Below, one piece after another: positions 29,825 through 40,894 of a stretch of DNA of 64,000 bases. Numbering within the stretch: the first letter of the stretch is position 1; each line of letters begins with the position of its first letter. The translations under genes were made by a program, and so were the position numbers. Source of the stretch: Xenopus tropicalis (lineage: Eukaryota; Chordata; Amphibia; Anura; Pipidae); the NCBI RefSeq assembly GCF_000004195.4, contig NC_030679.2:150399040-150463039 (forward strand), in the 5' to 3' direction. The notes below the pieces were generated by a model. The model did not search any database and was not told the DNA's origin. It saw only the letters and a list, made by a program, of their open reading frames with translations.

Positions 29825-31101
29825 CAAACCAGATTCCAAAAAAGTTGGGACACTAAACAAATTGTGAATAAAAACTGAATGCAATGATGTGGAGGTGCCA
29901 ACTTCTAATATTTTATTCAGAATAGAACATAAATCACGGAACAAAAGTTTAAACTGAGAAAATGTACCATTTTAAGGGAAAATATGTTGATTCAGAATTT
30001 CATGGTGTCAACAAATCCCAAAAAAGTTGGGACAAGGCCATTTTCACCACTGTGTGGCATCTCCCCTTCTTCTTACAACACTCAACAGACATCTGGGGAC
30101 CGAGGAGACCAGTTTCTCAAGTTTAGGAATAGGAATGCTCTCCCATTCTTGTCTAATACAGGCCTCTAACTGTTCAATCGTCTTGGGCCTTCTTTGTGGC
30201 ACCTTCCTCTTTATGATGCGCCAAATGTTCTCTATAGGTGAAAGATCTGGACTGCAGACTGGCCATTTCAGTACCCGGATCCTTGTCCTACGCAGCCATG
30301 ATGTTGTGATTGATGCAGAATGTGGTCTGGCATTATCTTGTTGAAAAATGCAGGGTCTTCCCTGAAAGAGATGACGTCTGGATGGGAGCATATGTTGTTC
30401 TAGAACCTGAATATATTTTTCTGCATTGATGCTGCCTTTCCAGACATGCAAGCTGCCCATGCCACACGCACTCCTGCAACCCCATATCATCAGAGATGCA
30501 GGCTTCTGAACTGAGCGTTGATAACAACTTGGGTTGTCCTTGTCCTCTTTGGTCCGGATGACATGGCGTCCCAGATTTCCAAAAAGAACTTCGAATCGTG
30601 ACTCGTCTGACCACAGAACAGTCTTCCATTTTGCCACACTCCATTTTAAATGATCCCTGGCCCAGTGAAAACGCCTGAACTTGTGGGTCTTGCTTAGAAA
30701 TGGCTTCTTCTTTGCACTGTAGAGTTTCAGCTGGCAACGGCAGATGGCACGGTGGATTGTGTTCACTGACAATGGTTTCTGGAAGTATTCCTGAGCCCAT
30801 TCATTTTGCCAATTGACCTAATTAGTGTTATTTGGTCTTCCAGCTCTTCATTATGCTCAAATTTACTTTTTCCAGCCTCTTATTGCTACTTGTCCCAACT
30901 TTTTTGGGATTTGTTGACACCATGAAATGCTGAATCAACATATTTTTCCCTTAAAATGGTACATTTTCTCAGTTTAAACTTTTGTTCCATGATTTATGTT
31001 CTATTCTGAATAAAATATTAGAAGTTGGCACCTCCACATCATTGCGTTCAGTTTTTATTCACAATTTGTTTAGTGTCCCAACTTTTTTGGAATCTGGTTT
31101 G
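29825..31101 (-). mobile_element. Tc1-type DNA transposon with ~210-bp terminal inverted repeats
   Basis: It is flanked by TA (29823-29824 and 31102-31103) and the ends read CAAACCAGATTCC...GGAATCTGGTTTG. The terminal inverted repeats are ~29825-30037 and ~30890-31101 and are highly similar, each with an inner 'aaaaaagttggga' copy. The transposase gene on the minus strand lacks its N-terminus. Confidence 0.92.
30044..30822 (-). pseudogene. Tc1 transposase, N-terminally truncated (DD34E)
   Basis: The catalytic domain is open: WSDESRFE (first D), QQDNARPHSA (second D) and SPDLSPIENIW (E), with 34 residues between second D and E, as in the Tc1 family. The paired helix-turn-helix DNA-binding region that should occupy the first ~90-100 residues is missing, since the frame closes at ~30820 only ~70 bp from the inverted repeat. 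Catalytic residues are intact, but end binding would be lost. Confidence 0.88.
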
Positions 31102-31194
31102 TACATTCGGAAACATTTTAGATAACTTTAATGGTGTTAAGTACCAATTATATAACAATATGTAAAAGTTTTCTTTATGTGTAATACATTTAGA

Positions 31195-31825
31195 TAGTTT
31201 TTGTGTCCTGGGGATTTTCAATAGATTAAATTGGGAAAGGGAATCTATACCTTAAATCCCACTGATAGGGCCTGAATCAATATATGAGCAGACAACAAGT
31301 ATTTCAGTGAGAAAGATAACATTTAATGGCTCAAAATTTAAACAAATAAAATCAAATAAGACAAAACCATACTATACCAAACAGTGGAAAGGTACATCCC
31401 AGTGTCTCACGGTACCCACTCTCTTAATGCGTTTCGCACCAATGGGTGCTTCATCAGAGGAGGAGAGAATTTTTTCTCTAGAATGTGTTCCCACATCTCC
31501 ATTGCAGCAATTCTGATAAATTGAGTTGGCTCTGCTAGAAGAGTGTAATGTGTAGCAAGGTGTTAGTTGGTATAAGACATCAAAGTTTCAAATACAGTAA
31601 TAGGGCAGGGAATTAAAAAGGCCCTTAGTTGTACAAAGTTGGGAAATTCAAAGTTTTTCAGAGTTCTTGATTTTCAAACCATTTCAGATGATCTTTTATG
31701 TACAAGTCTTTTAATTTCAGTAGACTATTTTCTTCCCAGGTGTTGAGTTGAACTGTCGAGGTTCCAATGTTCTAACTGAGGCCAATGGAAAGGGGTAGCG
31801 AGAGTTTCAAAAATGCTGTTGCTTA
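31195..31825. repeat. Duplicated OR-unit repeat, copy 3
   Basis: 31480-31820 is almost identical to 10850-11215 and in part to 1090-1255. It lies on the 3' side of OR-C. A piece of foreign sequence at ~31210-31470 interrupts the match. Confidence 0.7.
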
Positions 31826-32641
31826 TGTTATCTTTTGAGCACAATTTTTGTGAACTGCAGGTCACTATATACACGGAACTATTAGCATATGCGTGCAGCG
31901 CGTGGGGCAAATATTTTCACTTCTGTGTTCATGCGGACATTTAACCCTTCCAAATCCTAATAAGCATATGCTAATCAGGATCTAAATTCGTTTTGGCCAG
32001 GACCATGGATTCGGCTGAATCTGAACCCTGCTGAAAAAGGCCGAATCCTGGCCGAATACCAAACCGGTTTGGTGCGTCCCTACTGGATAACACTGCATTT
32101 TTATAACTTTGCAACTGAATTAGCAATAGGAGCTTTATTTAAATGTAAACATTCCATTTCCACTCATAAAACCCACCCCAATAAAATGCCACTATAAGCT
32201 ACTCATCTGGTAGATACCTTCCGTTTCCTAAAACAAAAAATAAGCTACTCACTAAGGCCTGCAAGGTGCTTGTGGTGGGCCAGGTTCAAACAACTCTTCA
32301 CTTGAACTTCTCTTTGTTTCTCTTCTACCCTAAAACAGCTTATAAAGTTGGCTCAGCAGAAGTTAGCAGTAAGGCACAAACTGTAAATAAAATATATTGT
32401 AAATCTCAGTGTGATCTGTGCTCTCAGTGAAATACACAATTATAAATAATGTATAAGAAGGTCTGTCAATAAATGAAGTTTAAAAAGTCATTCAATAAAG
32501 CTTAATATTTTTTTTTTTCAGAATTCAGGTTTTTTTGGTGCCAAAATACAATTTTGTCACGGGGAGAAAAAAACATGATTTTTTTTTTATATTATTATAA
32601 AACTGTGACAAATCCAAAAGCAAAAATACGCCATGTAAAAC
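31826..32641. other. Non-coding stretch
   Basis: Contains a short interspersed-repeat-like motif around 'ccgaatcctggccgaat' (32040-32065). Otherwise no gene or element is recognised. Confidence 0.4.
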
Positions 32642-33184
32642 TGTAGGGTTCCTGACCGCCGATCTGAGATTTAGTAATCCGTGGGAGCCCTCCTGCCAGG
32701 ACAAAGACGTATACGGGGACAAGAACGACACAACTCCAATGGAAGTTCAAACTTGTCCAGTTTATTCTTACGTGATCATAGAATTTATACCCCTTGTGTA
32801 CGTACAGAGACAAAGGAATCATTATAAAATAAAGATGAAGTAGAACCTTATTATCAAGGATGGCCTTCAAGGATGGCTAATGTGGGACAGGAATTTAAAG
32901 GAGGACACAAGGAGTAGAAAAGGCGTTAGTGCACAGATAAGATTAAGTTGTTTTTAAACCATGTATTTCGTAAGGTGCAAGATGTGCCAGGGTACTATTT
33001 GGGAAAAAACAACTATTATGGGATGTTCAAGCCTTGCTGTTTGCTGTTACAAAATGGAGATACATCTCTAAAATGGAGTATGATATGCTAAGCATCAAAG
33101 TGTATCAAAGTATCAAAATACATGCATATATGAATATATGGTTATATGAATACGAGAATATAGGACATTATATCAAACCTTACA
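32642..33184 (-). mobile_element. Solo LTR (family X), copy 2
   Basis: It starts TGTAGGG and ends CCTTACA on the plus strand and is homologous over its length to 44502-45046. It has a 5-bp flanking duplication AAAAC (32637-32641 and 33185-33189). It is read on the minus strand by its AATAAA signal. No internal retroviral or retrotransposon genes are present. Confidence 0.8.
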
Positions 33185-33189
33185 AAAAC

Positions 33190-33632
33190 CTGTCGAGATC
33201 ATGTAGAAGTCAATGGCAGATATCCCTTTTACAACTGTGGTTTTAAAAGTTTTTTGTGGGGGTTTTGACGTTGTCATTTGTACATCGATAAGAAAAAGTC
33301 CCAATTTCTGGGCAACAATTAGAAAATGTTGTGGTTTTCAAGTTTTTTCTGCATCTATTTTTGTGATTTTTAAATTTGGATCATGACCAATGTTAATGGA
33401 AATGAGTTGTAGTCGTGGTTTCAAAAAACTGTAAAACTACAAAAATACGAATGTAGATAAATGTCCCCCAAGTAATCATGCCTATGACTGAAGAATGAAG
33501 GTAAAATCCTAACTGCAAAATGGAAACATGGCAATATGGACTGGAGATGGTACAATAATGGTTGTAGGATATCACTCTGAGGAGAGGACATTCTACAGTA
33601 ACAATTATACCACAATATAACTTTAGTAACAC
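33190..33632. other. Non-coding stretch with MITE half
   Basis: It includes 'gagatcatgtagaagtcaat' (~33196), the core of a MITE family also seen at 38310, 40665 and 55115. Nothing else is recognised. Confidence 0.4.
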
Positions 33633-34777
33633 TAGGGGGCTGATTTACTTAGTTTACTATGACTTTGAAAGTCGTATAAACTCGACATGGTATAAATTCA
33701 AATAAAATTTGATCATTTTTGTGTTTATAAAATGTCACGATGATGCTTGAATCATTTGTACAAAACATTCGAAAATCCTGAATTTTCCTGAGTTGAAAGT
33801 ATTGTTAAAACTCAAAAAATTTGAGTTTGAATAGACATTCATTTCCATGAATCCTCTTTATTTTTCCCAAACAGGAATTGCTCCAGCAGCCATTTTAGGA
33901 GCATTGGCACTCATTCTTGGAAAACAATAGTGTGTTTAAGTTTCACTTGAAACTGGGTGAAATGGAAAAAATGATGGGATTAACTTCCCCTTGAAAATAG
34001 GGGATTAACATCCTCTTGAAGATGTGTGAAATAGAAAACAATGAGGGGGGTAGCTTCCCCTTGAAATTGAGTGAAAAAGAAAACAATAAGCGGGTTAACT
34101 TCTCCTTAAAACTGAGTGAAACAGAAAACAATGAGGGGATTAACTTATCCTTGAAACCTAGTGAAACAGAAAACAATAAGGGGATTAACTTCTCCTTGAA
34201 ACTGGGTGAAACAGAAAACAATGAGGGGATTAACTTCTCCTTGAAACCTAGTGAAACAGAAAACAATAATGGGATTAACTTCTCCTTGAAACTGGGTGAA
34301 ACAGAAAACAATGAGGGGATTAACTTCTCCTTGAAACCTAGTGAAACAGAAAACAATAAGGGGATTAACTTCTCCTTGAAACTGGGTGAAACAGAAAACA
34401 ATAAGGGGATTAACTTCTCCTTGAAACTGGGTGAAACACAAAACAATGAGGGATTAACTTCTCCTTGAAACTGGGTGAAATAGAAAACAATGAGGGGATT
34501 AACTTCTCCTTGAATATGTGTCAAGGGCAGGCTGTCACTGATTAGTCTATTTGTCTACTATTACTATCTCTACTTGACAGATCAAACCTGCTGTTTTTTT
34601 GCCCAAAAGAAGTTAACTAAACATTAATAAATCACAAAATTATTTTCAAAAAACTAAAATTTTGGGGGGGGGGGGGGGATTTCCATTAACCTTTAATATT
34701 GTTTCTCTAAAAATTCAAGTACAAAAGTAAAAAAAAAATCTACTTTTTGTCTAAATTGCTTAGTAAATGTGTCCCTA
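33633..34777. mobile_element. Non-autonomous DNA element (MITE) with internal minisatellite
   Basis: The ends TAGGGGGCTGATTTACTTA and the complement of GCTTAGTAAATGTGTCCCTA form terminal inverted repeats like those of 51634-53908. No transposase. The interior is dominated by a 45-bp tandem array (33935-34520). Confidence 0.7.
33935..34520. repeat. 45-bp minisatellite, ~13 copies, open on both strands
   Basis: The unit is 'ggggattaacttctccttga' followed by 'aactgggtgaaacagaaaacaatga'. The length is a multiple of three, so frames stay open on both strands (15-residue repeats such as INFSLKLGETENNEG on plus). No start context or host gene supports translation. Confidence 0.95.
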
Positions 34778-35636
34778 GAAGTGAGAAAAGCATCCCAAAG
34801 ATTTTAGAGAAAGTTATACTGGGGGCGAGCTGAAAGCTGGTCAATTTACCACCAATATTATATAAAGATAAATAGCAAATATCAATATATAAATCTAGAC
34901 AAATATAGCAGAGCAATGACTACAATGAATTTTATTTAATACCGACTTCTTGCACCCCAGGATTTTCCTTGGTTTTTACCCAAATTGAAGAGTTGCAAAT
35001 CTCAGCAACCTCTTAACAAGCAAGTGGTGTCCAAAGAAGCCAAGCATATGGTGTTTTCCCTTGTCTTCCTAACACATCTGTCCATCTACAAAACTGCCAT
35101 GGAATGGGAAACAGCTCCCCTCCCCAGTTGTAAAACAGCACTTTGAGGGTTTTCCTCACCTTTACGTCATGCCGTCTCCCGAAAGGTAAAACCAACAAAG
35201 TCTGAAATGTTTCATTCATTTGCAAATAGAACATAAACTAGAACATAAAAGTTATCAGATACAAACCAAGGATTGTGAGCAGCGGTCATTGCCTCTTTCT
35301 GGCAGCTCAGTCAGTGCAGGGGGAGAAAAGTACTTCTACACCAGCTAAGGGGCAAAGAAGTCCTGTCCCTAATGTAAGCCTTTCATCCCAAACCCTAAAG
35401 CTTCATGGGTGGGAGAGGCCAACTGGATAAAAGACAAACAAGAAACACTTAGATTTTCTTATGGAAATTATCGTTAGTCATATAAGTAATAAAAGTAATA
35501 AGTTTGTTCAAATGATCTTGCTTTTTGGTGTGCATAGACAAAGGGAGAAAATATGTCCTAAACAGTTTAAATATATATTTCAAAAAGAACAATTTTAATC
35601 TTATTTCTGTTTTTTAAACAGAGCATGAAGAGAGAT
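34778..35636. other. OR-C 3' flank
   Basis: 35225-35410 and 35455-35600 match the 11900-12160 and 12730-12850 blocks. No gene is seen; short frames are not convincing. Confidence 0.55.
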
Positions 35637-36560
35637 TTAATTTGAAATATGCTTCTGAAAAGCAGCTTTAATCTCCTTGTTTCTCAGGCTGTATACTGTT
35701 GGATTGAAACATGGGGTTCCAACTGTGTATAGAAGGGACAGTATTTTCTTGGTATTGAATTTATGGCCCTTGGATGGTACCATATAAACTATTATCAGAG
35801 TCCCATAGTACATGCACACAACTATTAAATGGGAGCTGCAAGTGGAGAAGGCTTTGTGTCTTCCTTCAGTAGAGGAGATCCTGAGAATGGCAAGGCCAAT
35901 GGAAACATAAGTGTAAATGATGAAGCAAAAAGGGAGCAGCACAAAAGGTATGCCCACAATAATATCTGTTAGTTCCACAGCTTTATAATCTGTGCAGGAA
36001 AGTTTAATAAGAGGGGCAAAGTCACAGAAATAATGATCTATAACAAATGGGCCACAGAACTGCAAATTAAATGTTAGAAGACTTATAAACAAACACAATA
36101 TAAAGCCTAAGCCCCAAGAACAAAGATTCATATAGAGGCAAAGCCTGAAACCCATAATGGAGGCATAATGAAGTGGGGAACAGATGGCCAGATATCGGTC
36201 ATAGGCCATGGCTGTGAGGAGATACAGTTCAGAAGCTGTTGATGCATTATAGAAGAAAAACTGTGTGATACAACCAGTAGCAGATATTGTGCCGCCTCCA
36301 TTCAGTAATAACCACAAGAAATTTGGAGTAATACTGGTACTGAGCAAAACATCAGCCAGAGACAGCTGGGAGAGAAGGGCGTACATGGGAGATCTCAGGG
36401 CTGAGACTGTTATTACCAATATAATTATAAGAAGATTTCCAAATAATGTGAAAATATAAATCCAGAGAAACAGAACAAAGAGAAACTCATTGATTATCAG
36501 AGAGTTCTGAAATCCCAAGAGAAGGAAAGATATACCTGATGTCTGATTCACCTTATGCAT
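35637..36560 (-). CDS. Olfactory receptor OR-C (intact, 307 aa)
   Basis: Paralogue of OR-A and OR-B. It begins MHKVNQTSG (glycosylation site). TM1 has LFGNLLI and TM2 [19 protein letters not shown]3 has [17 protein letters not shown]3/TM6 has [14 protein letters not shown]7 NPTVYSLRN, and the tail ends QKHISN. The ATG at 36560 is chosen over an upstream in-frame ATG because it aligns with the paralogues and follows the conserved splice acceptor. Its 3' end lacks the LINE tail found in OR-A and OR-B and probably shows the older C-terminus. Confidence 0.95.
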   Translation of the reverse strand: MHKVNQTSGISFLLLGFQNSLIINEFLFVLFLWIYIFTLFGNLLIIILVITVSALRSPMYALLSQLSLADVLLSTSITPNFLWLLLNGGGTISATGCITQFFFYNASTASELYLLTAMAYDRYLAICSPLHYASIMGFRLCLYMNLCSWGLGFILCLFISLLTFNLQFCGPFVIDHYFCDFAPLIKLSCTDYKAVELTDIIVGIPFVLLPFCFIIYTYVSIGLAILRISSTEGRHKAFSTCSSHLIVVCMYYGTLIIVYMVPSKGHKFNTKKILSLLYTVGTPCFNPTVYSLRNKEIKAAFQKHISN

Positions 36561-37175
36561 TGCCTGGAACCGTACAACATTTGTCGTGATCTGTTTGAAC
36601 ACTGTTGAAAAAATTTAGTTCATCTCAGAATTACCTTTAGTTCACCATCAAATTATATTTTAGAATGATGTAGACAGTTATATTATGAGACAATTTGTTT
36701 TGTGCTTTTTATTTATGTAGCTTTTTTGTTCAGAAGCTCTACAGTTTTTGCCAGCCGTCTGATTGTTAGGCTCCAATTTACCCTGGTGATTCCCAAACTA
36801 GAACCCTGCAGAACAAAAGGTTCAAGAGAAAGACTAAAGAATGAATTAAAATTAAAATCATCTTTCATTACAACTGTCAGCGCAATGATAGAACTACATA
36901 ATAGATGAGGGTCTCTTTAACCCACTGGAGATAGAGAATGTCTTCATCTTTCATACAAAAACATAGAATATATTCATAGAATTCCTCTACTGCTGATCCC
37001 ACTCTGTATGAAAAGGTCCCTTATCATTATAAGGGAGCTCTGTGGATACAGCCCAGGGATGGTACAATACCCAGTAACTGTACCTGATGCCATTTCTCTC
37101 TCTTACAGAAATTCTGGACAATATTATTGCAAGACTTGTGCCTTGGTAAAGAGTAAGACAGTGTGTATTACTGTG

Positions 37176-37276
37176 CAAATACTCTATCTATTCCATGATT
37201 CCATGTAAAAGGTCGAACATACACAAATTGTATGTTCAACCTTTTACATGGAATCATGTAATAGATACAGTATTTG
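37176..37276. repeat. 101-bp hairpin (47-nt arms, 7-nt loop)
   Basis: The arms 37176-37222 and 37230-37276 pair with only about four mismatches around the loop ACAAATT. It lies within the predicted OR-C 5' intron. It could be a foldback MITE, a snap-back duplication, or the precursor of a small RNA. Confidence 0.75.
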
Positions 37277-37590
37277 AGCCCAGCACCTATATGTAGCCCA
37301 GCACTTCTATGAAGGCCAGCTCCTATATGGAACCCAGCTCCTTTATGGAGCCCAGCACCTCTATGGAGGCCAGTGCCTATATGGAACCCAGCACCTATAT
37401 GGATCCCAGCAACCTCTATGGAGGCCAGCGCCTATATGGAACCTTCCGCCTATATGGAGCCCAACACCTCTATTGAGGCCAGTGCCTATATGGAGCCCAG
37501 CGCCTATATGGAGGCCAGTGCCTATATGGAGCCCAGCGCCTCTATGGAGCCCAGCACCTCTATGGAGGCCAGCACCTATATGGAGGCCAC
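37277..37590. repeat. 18-bp minisatellite
   Basis: The unit is 'cctatatggagcccagcg' with variants (cctctatggaggccagca). It begins right at the hairpin base. The in-frame AYMEPS/ASMEAS shadow peptide is not a gene. Confidence 0.93.
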
Positions 37591-37804
37591 ACTAATGAAT
37601 GGGTGTTGTGTAAAATACATTTCCCCTAATCCAAGTTACCTTTGTAGTTTAGGCTTCGATTAGATTTGTGCACGTCCACGTCCAACAGTTAATAGATTGC
37701 TGTTAAGTTAAATGAATTTATGCTACAATACAAATTTACCTTTGTTGTTAATTTTAAAAAGACAATCAAAGAATTTCAAATAGAAAACTAAAACAATATT
37801 GCCG

Positions 37805-37975
37805 GATGAGCAAGATCATTGAGCAAAGAGCAGCCATAACTCTATACTGCATGGATAAGGGAAGCCATTTGGCATTACAGAGATGGGGTTTTTATACCTT
37901 TGGAAAGGAACATAACAGCCATTCTGTAACTATCCCCTGGGTCGTGTATAACACAGACACTCACAGGGAGCTCCC
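37805..37975 (-). promoter_or_regulatory. OR-C proximal promoter and first exon block
   Basis: TATAAAAA is at 37896-37889 and the CCCCTGGG core at 37934-37941, in the same spacing as for OR-A and OR-B. Confidence 0.65.
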
Positions 37976-38129
37976 TGGAGGAGAAGTTTGTTACTAATAA
38001 TAATTTCTTCCAAAGAAAAATTTATACCAAGATATCTTTGTGTTAAATCTGCATAAAACCTTTAACTTGTAAAATAATAAACCTTACCAAATGTGGTAGA
38101 TGTGTGTTTTTGGAAATTCCAGAATGATG

Positions 38130-38343
38130 GACATGATGTGGCGAAGCATCATGGTGACAACCATGATTTACTCACAATAAGATTTTTTTTCCCCAAACTG
38201 CATTTTTTACACTAAAATTTGCAGAAAAATAAGGTCAAGACTTTTCCGAGTTTTACAAAGTGACAATACTGCTAAAAATCCAAATCTGACAATTCGCCAG
38301 CTAAAACTTGCCGAGATCATGTAGAAGTCAATGGCAGATTCCA
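38130..38343. repeat. MITE half-element
   Basis: It carries a 'gatttactcacaat' end and a 'gagatcatgtagaagtcaat' core, truncated by the LINE that follows. Confidence 0.45.
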
Positions 38344-38800
38344 GAGAGGACGGTGTTTGTCCTTCCCCTTTACAGAGCGCTGGTAAGGCCCCATCTAGAA
38401 TATGGCATTCAGTTTTGGTCTCCAGTGCTCAAACGGGACATTATTGAGTTAGAGAGGGTCCAGAGAAGGGCAACTAAGCTGGTAAAGGGTATGGAAAGTC
38501 TCAGTTATGGGGAAAGACTGGCCAAGTTGGGGTTGGTCACACTGGAGAAGAGGTGCTTAAGAGGTGACATGATAACTATGTATAGATATATAAGGGGATC
38601 ATATAATAACCTCTCTAATGCTTTATTTACCAGTAGGTCCTTCCAACTGACATGAGGGAACCCACTCCGTTTGAAGGAAAGGAGGTTCCGTTTAAATATT
38701 CGGAAAGGATTTTTAACTGTGAGAGCTGTGAAGTTGTGGGATTCCCTCCCCGAATCAGTCGTACTGGCTGATACATTATATAGCTTATATAGCTATAGAT
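38344..38800 (+). mobile_element. L2/CR1-type LINE, RT C-terminal fragment
   Basis: The plus-strand frame reads [56 protein letters not shown]. After one in-frame TGA (38653) it continues NPLRLKERRFRLN and VKLWDSLPESVV. This is the typical C-terminus of L2/CR1 ORF2, 5'-truncated. Confidence 0.88.
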
Positions 38801-38819
38801 TTATTACATAGCTATAGCT

Positions 38820-40235
38820 TGGTAAATTTATGCATATAGGGCATTAAACTGTTTAGTAGGCCCCTGGTGTTCATATTTAGAGTGTTTTGTGAGGATAAGT
38901 TAAGATCGTCAAGCTTTGTGACAATTTTCAGAAATTTCATAAAAACCGTTATGTTCAGCATAGCTTTGTAGTTTGGTAGTTTGCAATATAAAGATGTATT
39001 TACCTATTTATGTTTTGTCTAAATGTGTACTTTAGGAAAATATATGGTTTTCTAGGGTCTTATGGCACATAATATACATGCCGGGAGATTATATTGCAGC
39101 ATATGCACTTTGTATGCACTAATTTCCTTTTGGGGTCTCTAAATGCCAGATACATTGGTGATCCTATGCACAATGGGCCATGTTCAGTGGACCCTTGACT
39201 TACATATTTAGGATGTGTTTTCTTGGTACCTAATGCTATGTGGAAGATAAAGTGCTTGAAATTGGAAGGTTTGATGCCATTTTCAGGTATTCCATCAAAA
39301 CCGTCAATTTTGGGAAAGCATTGCAAATCTGTATTTTGGAGTAGTAAGACATGGGTACCCTTTTTGAATTCACCCAAATGTGTACTTTCCAAAAATATAT
39401 GGTTGGGGGTGTCAATGTATTTTTTTTGTTTTTACCCCACAAAGATGCATTAAATGTGTTGACTTTTCTGTAGCTAAAGAGATTTCTGGGGCAATTTGTA
39501 TGCACTAAGTTCCTTTTGGGACCTCTAAATGCAAGATCCTATGCACAATGGGCATCAAACTGTTCAGTGGACCCTTGGCTTTCATATTTAGGATCTGTTT
39601 TCTTGGTACCTAATGTTATGTGGGAGATAAGGTGCTTGAAAGTGGAAGCTTTGAGGCGATTTTTTAGCATTTTCATAGTTTTTTATGGAAACTGCTAAAT
39701 TCAGGAAAGCATTGCCGTTTGGTACTTAGGAGCAGAAAAACATGGGTACCCATTTTGGATTTGGCAGAATGTGTACCTTTCAAAAATATACCGTTTCCTG
39801 GGGTAAACCTAATATTCCAGGATTTTTGGCTTTGGAATCTAAAGTATGCCGTATTTTGCTGTAATGCTTTGAAAATTTGGTAATTTCCTGCTGGGAGTTT
39901 TTGATCTATAGAAGTCTGAAATCTCCATAAAACTATACATATCAGGTATAGGCAGGTTCAGTAGACAAGAGGCTTTCCAAATCAGTTGAATTTTTGTCCA
40001 AAAAATAAAATATGTTTCTGTATAAATCCGTATATCATAAAAAATATAAATTTTCCTTTTTTTTGTATTTTGAGCTCTAAATCTTGTCCCAGAAGTGGAA
40101 ATACATAAAAACACAGGCAGATTTGGAAAGCTCAGGTTCTCCTGAAAAAAAAATGATGTATAGTTTGCCTTTCTAAACTTAACCCCCACCGAGTAAATGC
40201 CCCTAAAATGAGAGAGCACAGAATGTTAACTAAAC
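38820..40235 (-). repeat. Old inverted relative of the piggyBac-associated satellite
   Basis: In reverse orientation it shares 'catcaaactgttcagtgg', 'ttcatatttagga', 'cttggtacctaatgctatgt' and 'ccaaaaatatatggt' with 17560-18594, about two units long. The terminus-proximal part (~40180-40235) matches the 16940-16990 region in reverse. The CCCTTT terminus is not seen. It is more diverged than the copies at 16.9 and 63 kb. Confidence 0.7.
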
Positions 40236-40536
40236 GTCTCGCACCTAGATCAACTGACGAACACTAACCATAAAGTGCCACCTCTTTCCAGGTAACAGTG
40301 ATGCAAGAAGTGGTCAGTATGGGCCCAAACATGTAAGTAATACAGAAATTAGCTTAACTGGATACATAGTGATCTTAACCGGAATGGCTGCCCTAGGGGG
40401 TTGGTGGTGGATTAGTGAATTGCAAGTGCAACTAAGCAAAACAATACCCCTCTGCCAATTTAAAAGCATGCGCCTGTCAGCGCCTGTCAGGAGTGGGCAC
40501 ATCTCTGCACCAATGCTTGGAGAAATTGCTGACTAT
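40236..40536. other. Non-coding stretch, no clear feature
   Basis: No convincing gene or repeat. Confidence 0.35.
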
Positions 40537-40894
40537 GGGGTACATTTACTTAAGGTTATTTTCCCGCACGTATCTTTTAAGCAAAAAAATTCAATTTTTC
40601 GTGTAAAAATGTTTTTGAATTATCCACTATTTATTATGTGTCCAAAAACTTGCAAGGTTACATAGAAGTCAATGGGAGTACTTGGCACTTTCTTGGCAGC
40701 CCCTTTCACTTCAAGGTATTCATTTAAAAAAAAAAAAAAAAAAGAAATTAGGGGGAGCAATTCATGCTATTAAAGTAATGTAATGTTCACAATGCTCACA
40801 ATTCATGTTTTTTTGGAACAGTTTTTAATAAATAAGCAAATATTTGTGCTTTTTAAAAAATGGTTGGAAAAACGAATTTTAATAAATGGGCCCC
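40537..40894. mobile_element. Short MITE with inverted ends
   Basis: The left end GGGGTACATTTACTTAA is complementary in large part to the right end TTAATAAATGGGCCCC; TAT flanks both sides. The middle has the 'acatagaagtcaatggg' core shared with other fragments in the window. Confidence 0.55.

Larger units (their letters stand above)
36564..37739 (-). other. Predicted enlarged 5'UTR intron of OR-C
   Basis: The same donor (AAAG|GTAAAT, GT at 37739-37738) and acceptor (TTCCAG|GC, AG at 36565-36564) as the paralogues, but the intron is ~1.18 kb instead of ~0.23 kb. The extra sequence includes a long hairpin (37176-37276) and an 18-bp minisatellite (37277-37590). The pyrimidine-rich stretch before the acceptor in OR-A/B is lost here, so splicing may be weaker. 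Confidence 0.5.
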
